This document shows, in pieces, positions 59,241 through 64,000 of a stretch of 64,000 nt of DNA (position 1 is the stretch's first letter; the number at the start of each line of letters is the position of its first letter). A program made the position numbers and the translations under genes. Source of the DNA: Methanorbis furvi (GTDB lineage Archaea > Halobacteriota > Methanomicrobia > Methanomicrobiales > Methanocorpusculaceae); the NCBI RefSeq assembly GCF_032714615.1, contig NZ_JAWDKA010000009.1, positions 1 through 64,000 on the forward strand. Direction: 5' to 3'. The notes beneath the pieces were generated by a model. It did no database searches and was not told the origin of the DNA. It saw nothing but the letters and a program-made list of their open reading frames with translations.

Positions 59241-60423
59241 CAGTGCACCTCTTACCTCTGCGTTCATTGTCAATCGTAAAGCACTCAAGCCCCGGCACAA
59301 TCACGCGGACCACCGGAACTCCAAGGTCAGGATCGGTGAGATCATACACAATCACTCTCGCAAGGCCTGCGGCCTTCAGCCGTTCGATGATCGCGAGAAT
59401 GTCGGTCGTAAAGTCCGGTGTTGCGCAGCCCGCAATCTCAGAGAATTGTTTTGTAGACTCGGTCTTGAACCAGTAGGCATTCATCCGCTTCACGCGATCA
59501 TAGCCCATCATTTCGCGGAACGATGCGATGGTTGCATCCTCGCGTGCTCCGTGAATCTGCGTTGCCCGGCTCTGTGCAACCTCGGAGAGTGCACGAATCA
59601 CGGCAATCTCAGGATTTGTGTGGGTCCCCATTCCAATCGTCAGAAGCCGCGGATCTTTGAGGGTGACATCGTCGGAGACCGCTGCGATCGTCGGGATGCC
59701 GAGGTCTGAAGTGATGTCCTTCAGTGTGACTTCAACTCCTGCCGCCGTAAACTTTGCCAGCATCTCGGATGCATGACCGGTGAGTCCGGTTATGGCAGGT
59801 CCCGTGTCCCGCGTTGTTTCGACAAGCGACCATGAGTCGCGTTCAATCACCTCAGTCAGGGCGTAAAAGATCGCCTCCTCGATCGTGTTGCCGGATGCAA
59901 TCCCATTGGAGCTGGACCGGAAGAGTCCCGGAAGGTAGTGGGGGTTTGGATGAATCACTGCGCAGAGCGGAACTTTTACGGAACAGTTGTTTGCAATGTC
60001 CCATGCGTCCACCCAGGGCAGCTCCATGTCGGCGTCGTTCGTCCGCGGAAGAATGAGGTCTCTTGGATTGATGCAGTCCTCGGTGAGCGAGAGCATCTTG
60101 TACGAAGTTGCAGCAAGGTCGCGCGGCATGGCTTCTGCTGAGTAGCGTTCTATTCCTTCCATGATTCCTGCAACGCGTGCTTCTGCTTCGGTTCCTCCTT
60201 TTCCGTTATACACGGAGATTGCACCGTCAGCTGCCGTTGGCCGGATACAGGAGTAGACCGGAACTCCGATCCGGTCAAGGTCGGTAATGTCTGCAACCCG
60301 CGTGATACCCGCAATCTGTACCAGCGGTTCGATGGATGCAAGCGTCTCTTCAGGAGTTTTGCTGCGTTCGGTCTGGCCGCAGTAGACTTTTGGAGACGGC
60401 TGGAGCTCTATCATTGTATTCAT
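59197..60423 (-). CDS. ycaO: YcaO-type MCR glycine-thioamidation enzyme
   Basis: The 408-residue YcaO enzyme phosphorylates a peptide backbone amide with ATP and lets sulfide replace oxygen, forming thioglycine in the active-site subunit of methyl-coenzyme M reductase. The ATP-binding elements GKGGTEAEARVAGIMEGIER, SNGIASGNTIEEAIFYALTE and VIERDSWSL are seen. It is the first gene of the operon ycaO-tfuA-moeB-moaD-moaE. The ATG at 60423 is used, with a second at 60414. Divergent from fdhD. Confidence 0.94.
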   Translation of the reverse strand: MNTMIELQPSPKVYCGQTERSKTPEETLASIEPLVQIAGITRVADITDLDRIGVPVYSCIRPTAADGAISVYNGKGGTEAEARVAGIMEGIERYSAEAMPRDLAATSYKMLSLTEDCINPRDLILPRTNDADMELPWVDAWDIANNCSVKVPLCAVIHPNPHYLPGLFRSSSNGIASGNTIEEAIFYALTEVIERDSWSLVETTRDTGPAITGLTGHASEMLAKFTAAGVEVTLKDITSDLGIPTIAAVSDDVTLKDPRLLTIGMGTHTNPEIAVIRALSEVAQSRATQIHGAREDATIASFREMMGYDRVKRMNAYWFKTESTKQFSEIAGCATPDFTTDILAIIERLKAAGLARVIVYDLTDPDLGVPVVRVIVPGLECFTIDNERRGKRCTDAERRHIHRPKSAA

Positions 60424-60472
60424 AATCGTTCGGGAACGCTATTGAGGATTTCGTTCAGAGCGTTCGCATGAT

Positions 60473-60516
60473 TTTATATGTTGGCCCCGCAAACATATGA
60501 ACATTCACACTGTGAA
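60473..60516 (+). promoter_or_regulatory. fdhD promoter with palindrome at the start site
   Basis: TTTTATATG at about 60472-60480 is the TATA element. The predicted start is near 60500. TTCACA-C-TGTGAA (60504-60516) is a 6-base inverted repeat at or just after that start, a candidate operator. The region also faces the divergent ycaO operon. Confidence 0.5.
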
Positions 60517-60535
60517 ATATAATCGGGGATACTAT

Positions 60536-62038
60536 ATGCATACAAACCTCCTTACGTCCTGCAAAGGTTACCGGTATGAGAACGGGGATGTTGCTGAGAT
60601 CGATGATGCTGTGGTCAGTGAAGAGGTTATCACACTTTATCTCAACGGGGCAGAGCATCTGAAAATTGTTGCAAGCAATGAACATCTCACCGAGTTTGGT
60701 GCAGGTTTTTTCATCGCATCAGGAGTTGCAGAAAAAATTCTCTCGGTCAGCGTCCAAGGGACGAACATTTTCGTGGACGCGGTAGTTTTGGATGCGTCTG
60801 CCGAAAAAACTGAGAGATGTGTCAGTAATGGCGGAACAATTACTCCTGATGAGATCTTTTCTCTCCGTGAAGCTTTGAATGCTGAAGCATGGCGCAAGAC
60901 CGGTGGTCTGCACTGCGCGGCGTTGTGGTACAATCACTCCTGTGCGTTTGTGGCGTCCGACATCGGCAGACACAATGCGGTCGACAAGGTGATCGGATGG
61001 ATGGTGCTTCAGGGGCTGTCCTCTACTCACTGTGCGATCGGCTGCACCGGCAGACAGCCGGCAGGAATGGTTGCAAAAGCGGTGAATGCAAACATTCCAA
61101 CAATCGTATCCCGTGCTGCGGTAACACTGAAAGGAGCAGAGCTCGCAAAGTCGTCAGGTGTTACGCTGATCGGTTTTGTGCGTGAAGGCAGGTTCACCGT
61201 CTACTCGCATCCCGAACGAGTTGCCGGTCTGAATCCAAAAGATGGTGAACCAAAACCTGCCAAAAGCTGTGGTACTCTTGCCTCCCCGCTTCGCGGTCTC
61301 CGCTACCGCGACGATGCGGCAGTGCCGGTTGAGGATGCAGCAGTTGCCGAGGATATCGTGACGCTGTATCTGAACGGCAGTGAGTTTATCAAAACCGTTG
61401 CAAGTCTTGAGCACCTCCCTGAGTTTGCAGTAGGATTTTTTGTGGACGCAGGCCTTGTCTGTTCTGCTTCAGATATCAGATCAGTGATAGTAAAAGGATC
61501 ATCTGTGTATGTGGACGCGGTCTGCACTGTTTGTGTTGCAGGAGAGATGGAGTCTTCTGGAGGATTTGCCCCGCACAAACCCCGCGGTCATGCCGAGGCC
61601 GGCGGCAGCATCACGGATGAAGAGATCTTCATTATTCGCGAAGCCATCAATGCTGAGGTGTGGGATGCGACCGGCGGTCTGCACTGTGCGGTGCTGTTCC
61701 ATGATCACCGCGTGGTGTTTCTTGCGTCAGATATCGGCAGACACAACGCGGTTGACAAGGTTATCGGGTATATGATTCTGCATAACATTCCCCCAACCGA
61801 GTGTGCGATCGGCAGCACCGGCAGACAACCGGCAGGAATGGTAACAAAAGCTGCGAACGCCGGCGTTCCGATCATTGTGTCCCGTGCCGCTGCAACGGAG
61901 AAGGGGATTAGGACCGCGCAAACCTTTGGCGTGACACTCATCTGTTTTGTCCGCCCGCCGCGGTTTACGATCTATACGCATCCGGAACGTGTTGTAGTGA
62001 AATCGGCTTTACCCATAAATTCGTTTACTGGCAACTAA
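60536..62038 (+). CDS. fdhD: Tandem-duplicated FdhD (formate dehydrogenase sulfurtransferase)
   Basis: The 500-residue protein consists of two FdhD domains (about residues 5-240 and 255-490). FdhD carries sulfur to the molybdenum/tungsten cofactor of formate dehydrogenase. Both halves have (D/S)EEVITLYLNG/EDIVTLYLNG, EHLxEFxxGFF, GGLHCA, ASDIGRHNAVDKVIG and GxTGRQPAGMV. Only the second has the CxxC (CTVC) expected at the sulfur-transfer site. The first has a single Cys at that position. The ATG at 60536 is preferred because the TATA box puts transcription start near 60500. The last eight codons (PINSFTGN) derive from a repeat. Confidence 0.93.
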   Translation: MHTNLLTSCKGYRYENGDVAEIDDAVVSEEVITLYLNGAEHLKIVASNEHLTEFGAGFFIASGVAEKILSVSVQGTNIFVDAVVLDASAEKTERCVSNGGTITPDEIFSLREALNAEAWRKTGGLHCAALWYNHSCAFVASDIGRHNAVDKVIGWMVLQGLSSTHCAIGCTGRQPAGMVAKAVNANIPTIVSRAAVTLKGAELAKSSGVTLIGFVREGRFTVYSHPERVAGLNPKDGEPKPAKSCGTLASPLRGLRYRDDAAVPVEDAAVAEDIVTLYLNGSEFIKTVASLEHLPEFAVGFFVDAGLVCSASDIRSVIVKGSSVYVDAVCTVCVAGEMESSGGFAPHKPRGHAEAGGSITDEEIFIIREAINAEVWDATGGLHCAVLFHDHRVVFLASDIGRHNAVDKVIGYMILHNIPPTECAIGSTGRQPAGMVTKAANAGVPIIVSRAAATEKGIRTAQTFGVTLICFVRPPRFTIYTHPERVVVKSALPINSFTGN

Positions 62039-62186
62039 TGTTCGCCGTAGCTCCGCCCACGGAAATTTCACAGAAAAACATCACGGAGCAGACGTGAACA
62101 GCACGGAATTCTAAAATTCTATTTCTGTGATGTTCACGTCTGCTCCGTGATATTTTTCCGTGTGCTCCGCTTTTCCGTGGGTGGCA
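62010..62186. repeat. Family B long inverted repeat, copy 7, overlapping fdhD
   Basis: CCCATAAATTCGTTTACTGG starts inside the fdhD coding sequence. CTCCGCCCACGGAAATTTCA follows, with ATCACGGAGCAGACGTGAAC pairing with its complement, and TTTTCCGTGGGTGG ends it. It is slightly shortened relative to copy 4. It lies between the convergent 3' ends of fdhD and the next gene. Confidence 0.83.
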
Positions 62187-62229
62187 GGACTTAATAGGCA
62201 ACACCAGTGAAATGAATAAAAAAAGATAT

Positions 62230-62574
62230 TTAGTCTTCAGCGTCAGCGGCCTTCTTCGCCCGCTTTACCCTCTCTTTTGTGGTAAAGCCGGTGATGAGGT
62301 CAAGATACTGACGGAATCTTTTGTTGGTGTCGAGAATTATTTTGTCTGCCTCTGCGTCCGGCATTGCGAGAACTTCTTTGTTGGTCTCGGTGTCAACGAT
62401 GACAGTTTTGTTTTTCTCTCCGGCCCAGACCTCAAGACGCGACATGCTCCCGTACGAGACCATGTAGTGCCCGTCCTTTTCTGTTGGTTTTACTTCAAAG
62501 ATGTCGGAAAATCCTGCGGCAATGCGGTCAGGCAGATCCTTGGTCATTCCACGCTTAACTTCATATTCCTGCAT
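62230..62574 (-). CDS. Small conserved methanogen protein (DUF5611-like)
   Basis: The 114-residue protein (MQEYEVKRGMTKDLPDRIAA and onward, ending ERVKRAKKAADAED) has two beta-rich stretches (HYMVSYGSMSRLEVW, KTVIVDTETN) and a basic helical tail. It recalls DUF5611, a family of unknown function in Methanomicrobia, an assignment from memory. It is a lone gene between two repeats. No signal peptide is seen. Confidence 0.78.
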   Translation of the reverse strand: MQEYEVKRGMTKDLPDRIAAGFSDIFEVKPTEKDGHYMVSYGSMSRLEVWAGEKNKTVIVDTETNKEVLAMPDAEADKIILDTNKRFRQYLDLITGFTTKERVKRAKKAADAED

Positions 62575-62694
62575 TGTACTGTAACTCTATTTGACGCGGG
62601 AATTTAAGTATTTGTCAATTGGGGCTTTGTAATTTTATTGATTGGGCACCTGTGAAACGCATCCTTGCGGCCTTGGGTTTTCCGGGTGGCTTAG

Positions 62695-63231
62695 AATAGG
62701 AGTTACGCGGTGTGATATTATGAGGTGGTAAGACTGCTGTGTTGTATTATGAAAAATGTTGATCGGGAAAGTGGCAAGCGTGGCCTCGTGGAAAAAAGAA
62801 CCGCAAATCCACGCAAATCTCGCTCGCTTCGCTCGCTCCGCAAATCGCGTTTGCGAACCGCTGCTCTCCGTCTGCCGGAGCCGGCAGTAACGGAGTCGCT
62901 ATCGCGACCGCAGCTGCAAACACTGGACGGCGCCAGTCGGGCGCCGTCTGAGGTAACTGGATAATCTCAATGCATTTTGGATCAACATCTTCAACAATGG
63001 CGGCGCCCGAATGGCGCCGTCCAGCGTTTGCCGGAGCGGTTGCGATAGCAACGAGCCCGCCGGAATCCGGCGGGATGAGAGCGACGATAAGCAAACGCGA
63101 TTTGCGGAGCGAGCGAAGCGAGCGAGATTTGCGTGGATTTGCGGTTTCTTTTCCCCATAATTCCCAATTGCCACTTTCCCGATCAACATTTTTCATAAAT
63201 ACAAAATATTCACCACCGCATAACTTCCATT
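62695..63231. repeat. Family C element, copy 2, with about 200-base arms
   Basis: AATAGGAGTTACGCGGTG (62695-62712) and a 15/18 matching right end (63214-63231) enclose a very long hairpin. ATGAAAAATGTTGATCGGGA (62749) pairs with its complement at 63196. The arms contain AAATCTCGCTCGCTTCGCTC and CGCAAATCGCGTTTGC segments in inverted order. The hairpin spans about 450 bases with a 45-base centre. Open frames inside are repetitive artefacts. Confidence 0.8.
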
Positions 63232-63313
63232 AGAAATAAAAAAACACGGTGTTGTTCATCGAAATAATTTGCACGATGAGAACCTTTATTCAAATTCAGG
63301 AGTATGTATCCTT

Positions 63314-64000
63314 ATGGATGTAACCGAAGCCGTCCGCGTGGAGTCTCCTGCGCCGACAGCAAAAGAGATTGTGCTTCTAACCGGTTTTCCCGGCTCCGGT
63401 CTTGTAGGGAGTATTGCCTTACAGTACCTTGTGGAAACCGCAGGTTTTACTCATTTCGGCAATGTCACAAGCAGATTTCTGCCGCAGATATCTCTTGCCA
63501 CCAACGGCATCGCCCAGGCACCGGTCCGGCTGTATGAAAAGGACAACTTTGTTGCAGTCCTTGCCGACGTGCCGGTTCCCCCGCAGATATCCTATGAGTT
63601 CGCCGCAGCTCTGATTGCATGGTTTTCGAAAAAAACCACCATAACTGATCTCGTGGTTGTCGGCGGGGTCGTCTCCGGCGGTGAAGGCGAGCGGGTGTTT
63701 GGCGTTGCAACAACCCCTGACGCGCTGGAAAAGATCAAGGATACAGCGATCGTTCTCCCCGCACTCAGCATCACCGGCGTGTCCGGCAGTCTCATCATCG
63801 AAGCCCAGCTCCGCGGAATTCCCGCGACCGGATTTTTAGTGGAGACGAACTTCAATGTTGATCCGCGTGCGGCAATTGAAGCGCTGAAAGCTCTCAACAG
63901 CAGGTACGGATTTGATGTCGATACTGCTCCGTTAATGGAGCAGGCCGATCAGGTGGAAGCCATGATGCACCAATTGGCAAATGATGTACAGGAGCAGGAA
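63314..64000 (+). CDS. Proteasome assembly chaperone family (PAC2) protein, 3' end missing
   Basis: A 229-codon frame runs from the ATG at 63314 to the window end without a stop. It reads MDVTEAVRVESPAPTAKEIV, then LLTGFPGSGLVGSIALQYLV, ADVPVPPQISYEFAAALIAW and DLVVVGGVVSGGEG. This matches the PAC2 family, members of which help build the 20S proteasome in eukaryotes and occur in archaea with uncertain function. The C-terminal helical tail is cut off by the window. A short AT-rich leader precedes it. Confidence 0.88.
   Translation, partial: MDVTEAVRVESPAPTAKEIVLLTGFPGSGLVGSIALQYLVETAGFTHFGNVTSRFLPQISLATNGIAQAPVRLYEKDNFVAVLADVPVPPQISYEFAAALIAWFSKKTTITDLVVVGGVVSGGEGERVFGVATTPDALEKIKDTAIVLPALSITGVSGSLIIEAQLRGIPATGFLVETNFNVDPRAAIEALKALNSRYGFDVDTAPLMEQADQVEAMMHQLANDVQEQE

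Noticed and set aside
62725-63233. Frames inside the long family C hairpin
   Set aside because: They read the same inverted repeat on both strands (MKNVDRESG.. twice) and have no independent support.

Overview
This is a stretch of a methanogenic archaeon's chromosome, most likely a Methanomicrobiales member close to Methanocorpusculum. That assignment is an inference from gene content. The window carries two methanofuran-synthesis genes (mfnB, mfnE), the radical SAM enzyme Mmp10 and the YcaO/TfuA pair that modify methyl-coenzyme M reductase, archaeal SRP RNA, aEF1B, aIF5A, GatDE and AT-rich TATA-like promoters. Most genes are compactly arranged, many with ATGA-type overlaps and Shine-Dalgarno (SD) motifs. 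Several others look leaderless.

Layout. 1-5.4 kb: the 3' end of a 5S rRNA, two secreted lipoproteins, a small HTH protein, a candidate structured RNA near 2.2-2.4 kb and small proteins. 5.8-15.5 kb: a PadR/membrane-protein pair with a clear palindromic operator, speB-eIF5A, FBPase/IMPase-NAD kinase, a DUF169 protein, a membrane-anchored HTH regulator, map-pepQ and a small membrane protein with a winged-helix regulator. 15.6-20.9 kb: a transposon of 4,680 bp (16004-20683) with a 7-bp target duplication and arrays of a 12-13 bp motif at both ends, lying between tRNA-Asn and a CAT-anticodon tRNA. 21-28 kb: SRP RNA, malate dehydrogenase, aEF1B with a Zn-ribbon partner, mfnE, a membrane-anchored PLD-family protein, two paralogous HTH regulators and e-MtaB. 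28.5-37.5 kb: ppk1 with an HD-domain gene, DUF308 membrane proteins, a large protein with three PH-like repeats, a Zn-ribbon and a Yip1-like membrane domain, and two secreted PKD proteins. 37.5-49.2 kb: guaB-mfnB, a HisA-like gene with tmk, and a long run of overlapping genes pyrD-pyrK-CpXC-CpXC-argH-gatD-gatE. 49.3-55.4 kb: mmp10-RNase III, parvulin-HEAT, and an SPFH/zinc-ribbon operon. 55.7-64 kb: tRNA-Glu, ilvE, the coupled operon ycaO-tfuA-thiF-moaD-moaE, a tandem-duplicated fdhD, a small conserved protein, and a PAC2-family gene cut by the window end.

The intergenic space is heavily colonised by at least three families of long dyad repeats. Family A has CGCGAATAACGCGAA ends and an AAATCGCC/GGCGATTT core. 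Family B is a long hairpin with ATCACGGAGCAGACGTGA arms. Family C has AATAGGAGTTACGCGGTG terminal repeats. They usually lie just 3' of genes, and in two cases (tmk and fdhD) they supply the last codons or the stop.

The strongest leads are: the complex-ended transposon with uncharacterised cargo (a GIY-YIG protein, two paralogous small proteins, and a membrane protein with two Cys pairs); the operon that joins the MCR thioamidation genes to a complete E1/sulfur-carrier set; the two-domain FdhD in which only the second half keeps CxxC; the triple PH-like/Zn-ribbon/Yip1 protein; the candidate structured RNA; and a possible ACG start codon on malate dehydrogenase.
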